Shown here: piece after piece, positions 18,409 through 27,701 of the stretch
How positions within the stretch are numbered: the stretch's first letter is position 1
How the letters are laid out: every line of letters starts with the position of its first letter
NCBI GenBank assembly: GCA_041398965.1
Contig: JAWKTT010000031.1
Location: 1 to 52,057, forward strand
Direction of reading: 5' to 3'
From: JAWKTT01 sp041398965
GTDB taxonomy: Bacteria > Planctomycetota > Planctomycetia > Planctomycetales > Planctomycetaceae
Length of the DNA: 52,057 bases
Translations under genes and position numbers: made by a program
Notes under the pieces: model-generated
The model's input: the letters and a program-made list of their open reading frames with translations, nothing else
Databases searched by the model: none
Told to the model about the DNA's origin: nothing

Positions 18409-19290
18409 ATGACGACAGACACCCCCGAAGAACCACGTCCGAACCTCCCCTCAATTGCCAGTGAATCGACGGCGTCCCAATCCGATCCTGAAGTCACGTC
18501 TGAGCCGGAAAACACCCCCCCTCCGGTCTCGGAGCAGGCTCGGGCCGATGTCGGGATTGTCGCAGCACTAAAAATTGAACTCGCGCCGTTTCTCCAACAC
18601 TGTGACCGTATCCGTCAATACAGCGGGGGGAAATTTACGTTCCGAGGTGGCTTCCTGAAGGCACTCCGCGTGGCGACCGTCGAGTCGGGACCGGGACGCG
18701 CGAAGGCGGAACAGGCAACACAAGCCCTCATCGATGGTCACGACCCGAAGTGGATCATCTCGATCGGTTTTGCAGGGGGACTTTCCGACAACCTGGCGAT
18801 TGGCGATCTCCTCGTGGCAACTTCCGTCGTCGATGTGGAAGAGGGGGACCTTGAAGCATCAGCCCTCAAGATCGACATCAAGATGGCCAGCAATGCGAAG
18901 CGAGGTTTGCACGTCGGACGTCTTGCAACAGCCCGCGACATTGTGCGGACTGTCGCTGAAAAACAGGACCTTGCCGCTCGAAGTCAGGCTCTCGCTGTCG
19001 ACATGGAGACATACGGCGTCGCCAGCGTTTGCAGCGAACGTAAGCGGAAGTTTCTGGCAATCCGCAGTATCAGCGACGACTGTTCTCGCGATCTCCCCCC
19101 CGAGGTTCTCTCCATCCTGGGACGAACCGGATCGGTCCGAGCGGGGGCAGTTTTGGGGGCCTTGTGGAATCGACCCTCCAGTTACAAAGACCTTTGGAAG
19201 CTCCGTCAAAATGCCAATCGTGCAGCGGACCGACTCGCGCAGTTTCTTGTCGCCATGCTCCCCCAACTCTGCGAACCGGGGGACTGGTAG
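18409..19290 (+). CDS. Nucleoside phosphorylase/MTA-SAH nucleosidase-type enzyme
   Basis: A 293-residue protein with a disordered, Pro/Ser/Glu-rich N-terminal 45 residues, then a PNP/UDP-family domain: GIVAALKIELAPF, VESGPGRAKAEQAT, the IISIGFAGGLSDNL loop, AVDMETYGVASVC (nucleoside-binding Met-Glu) and AIRSISDDC, whose Asp matches the catalytic Asp of MTA/SAH nucleosidases. It may hydrolyse or phosphorolyse a purine nucleoside; in Planctomycetes related proteins are annotated with hopanoid-type nucleoside cleavage (HpnG-like), which is a possible alternative. It lies 173 bases after yidD on the same strand. Substrate undetermined. Confidence 0.82.
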   Translation: MTTDTPEEPRPNLPSIASESTASQSDPEVTSEPENTPPPVSEQARADVGIVAALKIELAPFLQHCDRIRQYSGGKFTFRGGFLKALRVATVESGPGRAKAEQATQALIDGHDPKWIISIGFAGGLSDNLAIGDLLVATSVVDVEEGDLEASALKIDIKMASNAKRGLHVGRLATARDIVRTVAEKQDLAARSQALAVDMETYGVASVCSERKRKFLAIRSISDDCSRDLPPEVLSILGRTGSVRAGAVLGALWNRPSSYKDLWKLRQNANRAADRLAQFLVAMLPQLCEPGDW

Positions 19291-19439
19291 CCTCCCTGCT
19301 GCTCTGGGAGCCTCAATTCTCGATCTTCGGGACGACGCCTCGGGATGCAATGTTCCTGAGGGTTCATTAGAATCCCCGGTTGAGATGTGGCTGGAACCGT
19401 TGGTTGATGCGTTAATTCGACCGGGAGAGATGACGTTTT

Positions 19440-20600
19440 ATGGGTGCAGCGAAAAAGGCCAGCAAGCCGAAACCGAATCAGGGATTCATTCTGGTTTGGG
19501 GCGGGATGACGCTGTGGATGTTTCTGCGACTCCTGTCGATGGGTCCACCCATTAGCGTGCGCCGCACCTTGCGGATTCTCCCGCTGCCGTTTCTGGCAGC
19601 TTACAACAGTTGCATGGCGCTCGTGGAGAAACTGCTTTTCACTCGAAAAATTCGCAACGCCGAGCCAGCCAAGGGGCCACTGTTTATCATTGGCCATTGG
19701 CGAAGCGGCACCACGCTTCTGCACGACCTGATTGCACAAGACCCGCAATTCGCTTACCCGAATTTGTATCAGGTCATGTTTCCACATCACTTTCTGACGA
19801 CTGAAAACCTGGCGGTCAAACTGACAAGTTGGATGGTCCCGGAATCGCGACCGATGGACAACGTCACGTTGAGATGGTCCTCGACACAAGAGGACGAAAT
19901 TGCGTTGATGTTGATGACACTTCTCTCGCCGTACCTCATCATGGCGTTTCCCGACCATCCCGAAATGGTCGAGAAGACTTGGGATCTCAACAGTGTTTCG
20001 CCCGCAGAACTCGCGAAATGGAAGCAGGCGATGCAACTGTTCGTCAAGAAGATGACCGTCCGCGACGCCCGACAACTCGTGCTGAAGTCGCCGACACATA
20101 CGATGAAAATCCCGCATCTCCTCGACCTTTTTCCCGATGCCCGTTTTCTCTACATCTATCGCAACCCAGCCAACGTGATTCGCTCGGGAGTTCACTTGCG
20201 GCGAACGATCTGCGAGACCAATTCGCTCGGCATTCCCAAGCTCGATACCGTTCTTGACGATGTCCTCGACACTTACGAACGCTGCTTCAATCGCTATCAC
20301 GAAGACAGTCAGCAGATTCCGAAAGGCCAATTGCACGAAGTCCGCTTTGAAGACCTCGAACAGGACCCGGTCGGCGAACTGGAAAAAGCGTATGCAGGTC
20401 TCTCCCTCGGCGACTTCGCCCCCCTGAAGGCCCTGCTGGAACCACAGGTTCCCAAACTGTTGAGCTACAAGAAAAACAGCTTCGACGAAAACCCCCAAGA
20501 AACCGCCGCCATCTACGAACGGCTCCGCTTCGCTTTCGATCAATACCAATACCCCGCACCGGCATCCCCCACGGAAAACGATCCCCCTGCGAACGGTTGA
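19440..20600 (+). CDS. Sulfotransferase family protein
   Basis: A 386-residue PAPS-dependent sulfotransferase-fold protein. The 5'-phosphosulfate-binding loop is GHWRSGTTLLHDLI (about residues 84-97); the 3'-phosphate-binding region is YRNPANVIRSG; and LVLKSPTHTMKIPHLLDLFP is the typical middle block. The hydrophobic N-terminus (WGGMTLWMFLRLL) may attach it to the membrane. The family transfers sulfate to carbohydrates or other acceptors. The start at 19440 is preceded by GGGAGAG. A sulfatase elsewhere in the window suggests sulfated compounds matter to this organism, but no direct link is shown. Confidence 0.9.
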   Translation: MGAAKKASKPKPNQGFILVWGGMTLWMFLRLLSMGPPISVRRTLRILPLPFLAAYNSCMALVEKLLFTRKIRNAEPAKGPLFIIGHWRSGTTLLHDLIAQDPQFAYPNLYQVMFPHHFLTTENLAVKLTSWMVPESRPMDNVTLRWSSTQEDEIALMLMTLLSPYLIMAFPDHPEMVEKTWDLNSVSPAELAKWKQAMQLFVKKMTVRDARQLVLKSPTHTMKIPHLLDLFPDARFLYIYRNPANVIRSGVHLRRTICETNSLGIPKLDTVLDDVLDTYERCFNRYHEDSQQIPKGQLHEVRFEDLEQDPVGELEKAYAGLSLGDFAPLKALLEPQVPKLLSYKKNSFDENPQETAAIYERLRFAFDQYQYPAPASPTENDPPANG

Positions 20601-20662
20601 ATCGTATAAACCACGCCGTCGCAAAGCCTCACTTTTTGCCAGCGGCGACCCAGCCCGGTGTC

Positions 20663-20920
20663 TCACCACCTGCCTGAGTCTGGACGACAAGCCGGCAGCA
20701 AACTGTCCATGTGCCCGCAGTTGGTTGCCGAGCTAAACGGTTCCCAAAACTTTGAATAGGTCCCGTTGTGCTGGGCGAACGGATTCAACCAGACACAAGG
20801 GAACGCGTGACTCGCAAGAAGGAGATCCATGCTTGTGGCAAGCCACTCGAAGTCATTTTCGCGTAGGGTGTACCACTCAATACGCCCGTCTTCAACTTAT
20901 CAGTTCAGTTCCTTTTGCAT
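20663..20920 (-). pseudogene. Small unrecognised gene with in-frame stops
   Basis: Beginning with ATG at 20920 (MQKELN), the frame meets TGA TAA almost at once, then continues for about 75 codons of coding-like sequence: VEDGRIEWYTLRENDFEWLA, TSMDLLLASHAFPCVWLNP, FAQHNGTYSKFWEPF, to a TGA at 20663. Removing a few bases near 20900 would join the two parts. It is immediately downstream of the 111-residue membrane-protein gene on the same strand, so the two may form a small cassette. I recognise no family. It may be a decayed gene or a sequencing artefact. Confidence 0.35.
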
Positions 20921-20956
20921 GCTGATCCCGACGTTGTTCAATGCTATCCATTGGAA

Positions 20957-21292
20957 TTACATCGCGTAATGACAGACGATGGACAGAGCAACCTTGTAAG
21001 CGACAAAAATGCTTGCAATGATCATCGCATTTTTCGGTTGAACATCACACACTAACCACACTGCGATGGCTCCAACGACAGCACCAACAGCAGTCGACAC
21101 TCCAAGAATCATGAGTGCGCCAGAGGGATCAACCTGATCAACACCATTAGTAAGACCGAGTGCAGTCCCCACCGTGGCTGCCGACGCGAGAAATCCGCAC
21201 ACACCAGCATTGAACCAACCCGGAAACTCATCCTGTTCGATGACTGCAATAATGAGCCCCAACACAGCCGCATTGATAAGCAACCCCAACAT
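20957..21292 (-). CDS. Small hydrophobic membrane protein
   Basis: A 111-residue protein with three or four predicted membrane helices: MLGLLINAAVLGLIIAVIEQ, then FNAGVCGFLASAATVGTALG, a Gly/Ala-rich helix around VSTAVGAVVGAIAVWLV, and IIASIFVAYKVALSIV. The ATG at 21292 is preceded by AAGGGG. No family recognised. It is less GC-rich than the surrounding genes. A small unrecognised frame follows it on the same strand, and a palindromic repeat copy lies 35 bases upstream. Confidence 0.65.
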   Translation of the reverse strand: MLGLLINAAVLGLIIAVIEQDEFPGWFNAGVCGFLASAATVGTALGLTNGVDQVDPSGALMILGVSTAVGAVVGAIAVWLVCDVQPKNAMIIASIFVAYKVALSIVCHYAM

Positions 21293-21327
21293 TTCGCAAA
21301 CCCCTTACGAATACTGACGGACATTCC

Positions 21328-21370
21328 TAACAGCCTGTTGAAAACGTCGGCCAGACTTTCCGGCCAGACC
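21328..21370 (+). repeat. Dispersed palindromic element, copy 1
   Basis: It reads TAACAGCCTGTTGAAAACG, then a degenerate hairpin around GGCCAGACTTTCCGGCC. It matches the copies at 34.92 and 43.77 kb (same TAACA-CCTGTTGAAA start, then a GGAAA-centred hairpin), but in the opposite orientation. It lies between the 3' end of leuS and the start of the small membrane gene. Confidence 0.6.
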
Positions 21371-21552
21371 TTGTGCCGCTTAATGTCTGGGAAAAAGCGT
21401 ACGGGCCGCTCGTGCCAGCATGGAAAAGCTGACCAAAGGTCCTTTTTTCAACGGGATGCCAAGGGAGGATCGTAGCTCCCAGACTGAAACTTTTCCATGA
21501 TCTAGTCACCCAAATTAGGAATATCGACTTTGCCGGGAATCCTCACTCGCCA

Positions 21553-24448
21553 TCACTTCACAACGAAGTTCACCATCCGGCCGGGGACGGCGACGACCTT
21601 GACAACTGTCTTGCCGGCAAGTTGTGACTGCACCGCTTCGTCGGACTCTGCGAGTTGCTGCATGGTCGAGGCGTCGACCCCCGTCGGCACCATAATCTTC
21701 GCGCGGAGCTTGCCATTGATCTGAATCGGGACTTCCACAGCATCCACAACCAGTTTGCTCTCATCGAACGTCGGCCAGGGGGTGTACGTCAACGACTCTT
21801 CATGCCCGAGGAGTTGCCAGCATTCTTCGGCAAGGTGCGGGGCAAAGGGGGCGAGTAACAACGTAAGGGACTCCATTGCCGACTTCGGGCGAGGAATCGC
21901 TCCGCTGAATTCATTGGTAAACTCCATCATTCGGCTGATGGCCGTATTAAACGACAAGCGTTCGACATCCTGCGTCACAGCCTTAATCGTCTTATGCAGA
22001 AGGCGCTCTTGTTCCGGCGTGCAGTCGACATCCTGCACTGCTGCATTTAATTGAATTGCATCCGACTCCCCATCGGCAATCATCCGCCACACACGACCAA
22101 GGAAGCGATACACCCCCTCGACGCCACTCATCTGCCACGGTTTCGTCTGCTCCAACGGCCCCATAAACATTTCATACAATCGAAGTGAATCTGCTCCGTA
22201 GCTGTCCACAACATCATCGGGATTCACGACATTCCCCCGCGACTTCGACATCTTCTCGGCTTTAGTAGTTAACTCGATTCTCGGTGACCTCAAGAGTACG
22301 CTTCCCTTCTCCCTAATGACTGCCTCTTCGGGAAGATCGATAAGCTTTCCACTATGGGTTCCGTCATCGCTCCAAACTTTAATGCTGTAGCTTCCCGACT
22401 CACCTCTCGGACCAACGTCATGAAATAGACCTCGAAAACCCGCCGTCAATAACTCCTGTTCATGCTTCCGGAAGTCTTCAACACTACAGAAATATTCATA
22501 GTCGCCGAGGATCATTCCTTGATTAACGAGTTTATGAAATGGTTCGGGAGTACTGAGATGCCCTAAGTCAAAGAGCACCTTATGCCAGAAGCGGGCATAC
22601 AATAAATGCAAGACAGCATGTTCGACGCCGCCAATGTAAAGGTCGACCGGGAGCCAATACTTTGAGTTCGGGGTCGATAAAGTGAGAACTGTTTATTGTC
22701 ACAGAATCGCAAATAATACCAGCGTGACCCGGCCCACTGCGGCATCAGGTTCGTCTCCCGCTTAAGCCGCGTGCCATCTTCTGCCGTCATGAAGGCCAGT
22801 CTTCCGGCTATGATTGGCGACGGTGGATCGGTGTCCCCTTCGGCTTGGAAGTCCTCCATGTCAGGCAAAGTGACGGGAAGTTGATTCTCGGGGACGGTTC
22901 GAAGTAAACCGGTCTCGTTTCCGTCAGCATCGAGTTCATGCCCAAGCGAGAGCAGTTTCCCAATGGCTGCCGCGAAAAGGAGAGCCAGTCGCGGAGTTTG
23001 TAGTTCACTGCCTGTCGACCGACTCCCATCTCCGCGAGGTCGACTGCGATCTTCTGCTTAATTCCGCAGTCGAAAGGCCGTTGTAGTCGCCGGAGTTGAT
23101 CGCGGTTCCTTCGCCGGTGAAGCCGATGTTTAACGCCATCGCTCCCGGAGTCGACGACTTCGATGACTTCGATGTTGTATTGCTGAGCAATTCGGGTCCC
23201 GTTCATCATGAGCCAGGACCCCGCCATGATGGCGGCGGTTCCATAGCTAATCATGACATAATCGGCGACCCAGATTGGAATCGATTATTGCGTTGATCAG
23301 TTGTGGCATAGGCAGCGGTGAAAACGCCGGTCTTTTCTTTGGCGGGTTCGGTCCGATCGAGTTCGCTCTTGAGTCCCGCCTGTCGCCGGTATTCGATGAC
23401 GGCGTCGCGGTTCTCGTCGGTCGTAATCTGATCGACAATCGGATGCTCGGGGGCGACGACCATATAGGTCGCCCCATAAAGCGTATCCGGCCGCGTGGTG
23501 TAGACGCGAAGGACATCTGCTTCAGGTGTTGCAGGAAATCCACTCGCTTTCGTGACGTCTTCCATGCCTCAAAGCTGTCAACACCGGACTCGAACTCTCC
23601 CTTGAAAATCGACCTCCGCTCGGTGCTTTTGCCGATCAGTTCCTTTGAAGCAACTTCACCGACTCCGGCCAGTCGAGGGGGCTAAGTTCATCGATGAGAC
23701 GTTCGGCATACGACGTAATCCGGAGCATCCACTGGCGGAGCGGACGACGTTCGACCGGGTGACCCCCGACTTCGCTGGTACCGTCGGCTAACACTTCTTC
23801 ATTCGCCAACACGGTCCCGAGTGCCGGGCACCAGTTGACGGGAGCATCGCTCTGATAGGCGAGTCGATGGGCATCCTGATAGCGTCGGACCGCCTCGTCA
23901 CCAACGACATCACTGGGGATCGGCAATTCGCTGATCGGTCGACCTTTCCCTTTCCGGGTTACGCCATCCGGTCCGGTCCACTCGTAGTCAGAGTCGTACC
24001 ACGTGTCGAAGAGCTGAAGAAATATCCACTGAGTCCAGCGGTAGTAATCTTCGTCGGTCGTCGAGATTTCGCGACTCCAATCGTAGGAGAAGCCGAGCAT
24101 TTTGAGCTGACGCTTGAACGTTTCGATGTTCTTGTGCGTTGTGTCTCGGGGGTGAGTTCCGGTTTTGATGGCGTGTTGTTCAGCCGGGAGACCGAAGGCG
24201 TCCCACCCCATCGGATGGAGGACATGCTTCCCCTTCATCCGACTGAACCGCACAACGATATCGGTCGCCGTGTACCCTTCCGGGTGACCAACATGTAACC
24301 CCGATCCCGAAGGATAGGGGAACATATCAAGCACATACATCTTCCCAGACGCATCGGGTTGCGGTTGGTTCGAAGTGACGAATGTCTCATGTTCGTCCCA
24401 GAAAAGTTGCCATTTGGATTCAATGCGTCGGGAGTCGTAGCGGGGCAT
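21553..24448 (-). pseudogene. leuS: Leucyl-tRNA synthetase, broken by several frameshifts
   Basis: This class I aminoacyl-tRNA synthetase charges tRNA-Leu and is normally essential. The first 270 codons (24448-23636) are intact: FPYPSGSGLHVGHPEGYTA holds the HIGH-type motif HVGH. The CP1 editing domain is spread over other frames: VYTTRPDTLYGATYMVVAPE near 23500, then NIEVIEVVD, then YKLRDWLSFSRQ near 22980. LMPQWAGSRWYYLRFCD follows near 22750. The last 352 codons (22611-21553) are in one frame, with KMSKSRGNVVNPDDVV and the anticodon-binding domain. At least four indels fall in 22560-23640, and some bases seem to be missing. Because this gene cannot normally be lost, sequencing or assembly error is the likeliest explanation unless a second leuS exists. 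The gene has no same-strand neighbour close upstream. Confidence 0.9.
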
Positions 24449-24754
24449 GGCGATTCAGGGTTTCCGTGGTCTCGATCGGGAAGATTTCGATGATTCTGTC
24501 GAAGTGTGGTGCAGTGTACGGGGGACACGCCCCGAATCCAACCGGTTCACGCTGTGAAGAGTTCCGGGACTTCGTGATTAGATGCACTTTCGGGCCCGAG
24601 ATGATATGCTCCCTCTTTGATGTGACCTGTCGTCGTGTCGTCCTTGTGGATTCGCGGTGGTGGATTCCGTACCTGAGGTATGGGCCGCGAGCCGAAGTGC
24701 GACGAGTTGATCCTTCTTGTCTTCCATTGAAACGCCCTAACTCAGGAGTGAACC
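24449..24754. other. Divergent intergenic region, leuS / DUF3500 gene
   Basis: About 300 bases serving as promoter region for both divergent genes. A strong CAGGAG ribosome-binding site lies just before the DUF3500 start. A 36-codon frame (24448-24558 on the plus strand) has no supporting features and is ignored. No riboswitch or T-box pattern was recognised upstream of leuS. Confidence 0.5.
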
Positions 24755-25741
24755 ATGTCTCAAGATCGCCGCGAATGTGAGTTTCTGGAGTTTGATCGTC
24801 GTCGCTTCCTGAAGACAGTGGGAGGTGCGGCAGCGGTCGGTTCGTTGTTGCCGATGTTCTCGGGGGCAGCAGGTCTGTATGCGGCTCCGGCAGCCGACAG
24901 TCCGGCCGAGACGGCAGTGGGGCGGTTCTACACATCGCTGTCGGAAGCACAGCGAAAAGAGATTTGCTTCCCGTTCGAGCATCAGTTGCGGACACGGATT
25001 AACGCCAACTGGCACATCACCAAACAGAAGATTGGCGGAGACTTCTACACGAAGGATCAGCAGGCCATCATCACCGAGATCGTTAAGAACGTGACGAGTG
25101 AAGATGGCTTTGACCGTTTGCAGAAGCAGATGGAATACGATGATGGCGGGATCGAATCATATAGCGTGGCAGTCTTTGGGGTCCCCGGCACCGACAAGTT
25201 TGAGTGGGAGTTGACCGGTCGACACCTGACACTGCGAGCCGATGGCAACACCGTCGACAACGCGGCTTTCGGTGGCCCGATTGTCTATGGGCATGGCGAG
25301 TCCGACCCGAAGGACAACCTGTTCTTCTATCAGACACAGAAAGCGAACGAAGTTTTCAAGTCGCTGGATGCCGACCAGGCGAAGATGGCGTTGCAGCCAA
25401 AGGCACCGAAGGAGAGCGATGTTGCATTGCGAGGGAAGGATGCGATGTTCCCAGGAATTTCGGTCGGTTCGCTGGCGAGCGACCAGAAGAAACTCGTCGA
25501 AGAAACGCTCGGGGTGTTGCTCAACCCGTATCGCAAGGCTGACGTTGATGAGGTAATTGAAATCCTTAAGGCGAACGGCGGCATGGACTCGCTGCACATG
25601 GCGTTCTATCAGCAGGAAGACATCGGAAACGACAAGGTGTGGGACATCTGGCGAGTCGAAGGTCCGGGCTTCGTCTGGCACTTCCGGGGAGCACCTCACG
25701 TTCACGCTTACATCAACATCGGGGCCATCGCCAAGGCGTAA
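24755..25741 (+). CDS. Tat-exported DUF3500 protein
   Basis: A 328-residue protein with a twin-arginine signal peptide (DRRRFLK at residues 14-20, then an Ala/Gly-rich hydrophobic stretch ending near AAPA). The DUF3500 family body includes SLSEAQRKEICFPFEHQLRT, WHITKQKIGGDFYTKDQQ, the glycine-rich FGVPGTDKFEWELTGRHLTL block, GPIVYGHGESDP and a C-terminal VWDIWRVEGPGFVWHFRGAP. Export by the Tat route implies folding in the cytoplasm before export. Function of the family is unknown. The ATG at 24755 has an AGGAG site 8 bases upstream. A rho-independent terminator follows at 25831. Confidence 0.9.
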   Translation: MSQDRRECEFLEFDRRRFLKTVGGAAAVGSLLPMFSGAAGLYAAPAADSPAETAVGRFYTSLSEAQRKEICFPFEHQLRTRINANWHITKQKIGGDFYTKDQQAIITEIVKNVTSEDGFDRLQKQMEYDDGGIESYSVAVFGVPGTDKFEWELTGRHLTLRADGNTVDNAAFGGPIVYGHGESDPKDNLFFYQTQKANEVFKSLDADQAKMALQPKAPKESDVALRGKDAMFPGISVGSLASDQKKLVEETLGVLLNPYRKADVDEVIEILKANGGMDSLHMAFYQQEDIGNDKVWDIWRVEGPGFVWHFRGAPHVHAYINIGAIAKA

Positions 25742-25830
25742 GGGAACGTCACGATCGAGACATCCACGACAGCGGCACCGTGTGTCGTTGTACGTCTACG
25801 TCATCATGCGGCACGATGTGTCATTACCCG

Positions 25831-25876
25831 ACTGGCAGCGGACGACCTCACTAGGAACGCCGCTGCCGGTTTTTTT
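25831..25876 (+). terminator. Rho-independent terminator after the DUF3500 gene
   Basis: Stem ACTGGCAGCGG at 25831-25841 pairs with CCGCTGCCGGT at 25860-25870 (10 of 11 positions), followed by seven T's. It is 90 bases after the DUF3500 stop and before the convergent MoxR gene. Confidence 0.8.
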
Positions 25877-25956
25877 GTGTGATCGATGATCGCAACGTCA
25901 CATTCACCACGACCTACACTCGCGACGCCACCAGACAATCGGCCGTGCGCGAGGGG

Positions 25957-26898
25957 TTATGTGCGGACAGGGATCGACTCGATGATTTGGCGGATGACGC
26001 TTTGCGAGCGACTCCTTTGGCCTTCCCGGACCATGCCGCCACAGACGACCCGGTGGGCGAGAACAGGGACCGAAAGCTGTTTGACATCGTCCGGAATCAC
26101 ATGCCCACGACCGTGCATCAGGGCGAAAGACTGGGCGGCACGATAATAGATTAGCGCTCCACGTGTGCTCACCCCCAGCGTTAGGTCAGGATGGCTCCGC
26201 GTCGCGTGGACGATGTCGATGATGTAATCGCTGATGGCGTTGTCGACGGTGACTTCGCGAGATTGCTGTTGCAAATGGGCGAGTTCGGCTGTGGTGAGCA
26301 CAGCCTCAAGTTGATCAACCGGTTCGCCCGAACGATGGGCATGCAGCACGTTTCGCTCAGTCGCCCGATCAGGGTAGCCCACTTCGATCCGCAGCATGAA
26401 GCGGTCCAACTGATTCTCCGGGAGCGGATAGGTCCCCTCAAACTCAAACGGGTTTTGTGTGGCGAGCACGAAGAAGGGGGGGGAGAGCTGATACGTCTTC
26501 CCGTCGGCCGATATCTGCCGCTCCATCATCGCTTCTAACAGGGCACTCTGCGTTCGGGGAGTGGTCCGGTTGATCTCATCGGCCAGCAGCACATTGGTGA
26601 AGATTGGCCCTTGTCGAAACTCGAACTCACCCCGATTCGGGAGGAAGACGTTGGTCCCGAGGATGTCGCTGGGGAGCATGTCGGGGGTGCATTGCAGTCG
26701 AGTGAACTTGCAGTCCAGGCTCTGGGAGATGGCCTTTGCCAACGACGTTTTGCCGACGCCGGGGGCATCTTCAATCAGGAGATGCCCTTCAGAGAGGAGT
26801 GCTGTCACGGCCAGTCGAATCACCGCCTCTTTCCCCAGCAGCACCTTGGCGATGTTCGATTCCAGCAGTTGGATCAAGCGAATGGTTTCTGGACTCAC
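25957..26898 (-). CDS. MoxR-family AAA+ ATPase
   Basis: A 313-residue cytoplasmic ATPase. Walker A is DAPGVGKTSLAK, Walker B is NVLLADEINRTTPRTQSALL, sensor 1 is FVLATQNPFEFEGTYPLP, and the C-terminal lid contains VSTRGALIYYRAAQ. MoxR proteins are chaperone-like and usually act with DUF58/VWA proteins encoded next door. Here no such partner is adjacent; a DUF58 gene occurs 24 kb away. The start is a GTG. The HIT gene lies 105 bases upstream on the same strand. Confidence 0.93.
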   Translation of the reverse strand: MSPETIRLIQLLESNIAKVLLGKEAVIRLAVTALLSEGHLLIEDAPGVGKTSLAKAISQSLDCKFTRLQCTPDMLPSDILGTNVFLPNRGEFEFRQGPIFTNVLLADEINRTTPRTQSALLEAMMERQISADGKTYQLSPPFFVLATQNPFEFEGTYPLPENQLDRFMLRIEVGYPDRATERNVLHAHRSGEPVDQLEAVLTTAELAHLQQQSREVTVDNAISDYIIDIVHATRSHPDLTLGVSTRGALIYYRAAQSFALMHGRGHVIPDDVKQLSVPVLAHRVVCGGMVREGQRSRSQSVIRQIIESIPVRT

Positions 26899-27003
26899 GC
26901 GATCTTCCGGGGAGAGAGGGACAATGACGGCGAAGCGGTCGGATTCGTGACGAAGTGTAGCAGGTCGAGCGGATGATGTCCGATGCGGGACGATCTCGCG
27001 GCG

Positions 27004-27414
27004 TTACGCTTGAGGCTGCCAGCCAAGGGCGGCTCGGAGGCGGAGCATGGCGTCGTCCATCGCGGCTGGGTCGGGGTGTTGATCCTGTTTCGAAAAGTCG
27101 AGATCGCCAATCGCCTGAATCGGGACCAGATGCAGATGCGTATGGGGAACTTCGAGTCCCGCGATCATCATGCCGACCTTTGTCGGTTGAAACGCCGTCT
27201 GAATTGCCTGGCCGACCTTGGTTGCAACTTGGAACAGGTGAGCCGTCAAGTCGTCGGGCAGATCGATCCAGTGGTCGACCTCTTCGATTGGGACGACGAG
27301 GGTGTGTCCGAGTCGAATCGGGGCAATCGTCAAGAAGGCGACGCAGCGGTGATCTTGATAAACAAGTCGACCGGGAATCTCTCCCTGAATGATCCGTGTG
27401 AACAACGTCGGCAT
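27004..27414 (-). CDS. HIT-family hydrolase
   Basis: A 136-residue histidine-triad protein. The start at 27414 (MPTLFTRIIQGEIPGRLVYQ) matches the usual HIT N-terminus; an upstream extension is not family-like. The triad is HTHLHLVP at residues 91-98, preceded by GHTLVVPIEEVDHW. HIT proteins cleave nucleotide-phosphoramidates or dinucleotide polyphosphates and act in the cytoplasm. It is divergent from asd with a 287-base gap that must hold both promoters. Confidence 0.92.
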   Translation of the reverse strand: MPTLFTRIIQGEIPGRLVYQDHRCVAFLTIAPIRLGHTLVVPIEEVDHWIDLPDDLTAHLFQVATKVGQAIQTAFQPTKVGMMIAGLEVPHTHLHLVPIQAIGDLDFSKQDQHPDPAAMDDAMLRLRAALGWQPQA

Positions 27415-27701
27415 AGCAAGCTCGGTGGCAGGCGATTTGGTAATGGTGAAGGGGGCCGCTTGCAGCGATTGGTCGTTAACAGGTTGAACGGACAAGCTGC
27501 GAGACGTGTCAGAATATCGAATGATCGGGCCGGAGTCGGCGCCGGATCGGTCGAGATGGGGGATTTCACAAATTCGTAATACGAGAAGGAATCGTGGCTT
27601 GAGGTTCGCAGCAGTGCTATAGTTCGCGCAGTCGAGACGTTCCGTACGGGCGGAGCTGCGTCTCTCGTCACATTTTGGCCGTCATTTCAGCAGTAAGACA
27701 C

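Noticed and set aside
19206..20690. A 494-codon minus-strand frame opposite the sulfotransferase gene
   Set aside because: The sense strand has clear sulfotransferase motifs; the antisense peptide shows no domain and covers an intergenic region without a start signal.
24448..24558. 36-codon plus-strand frame beside the leuS start
   Set aside because: No ribosome-binding site or recognisable sequence; best explained as promoter DNA.
27130..27175. GTTCGAGTCC-like string suggesting a tRNA T-arm
   Set aside because: It lies within the HIT coding sequence, and no acceptor or anticodon stems can be drawn.
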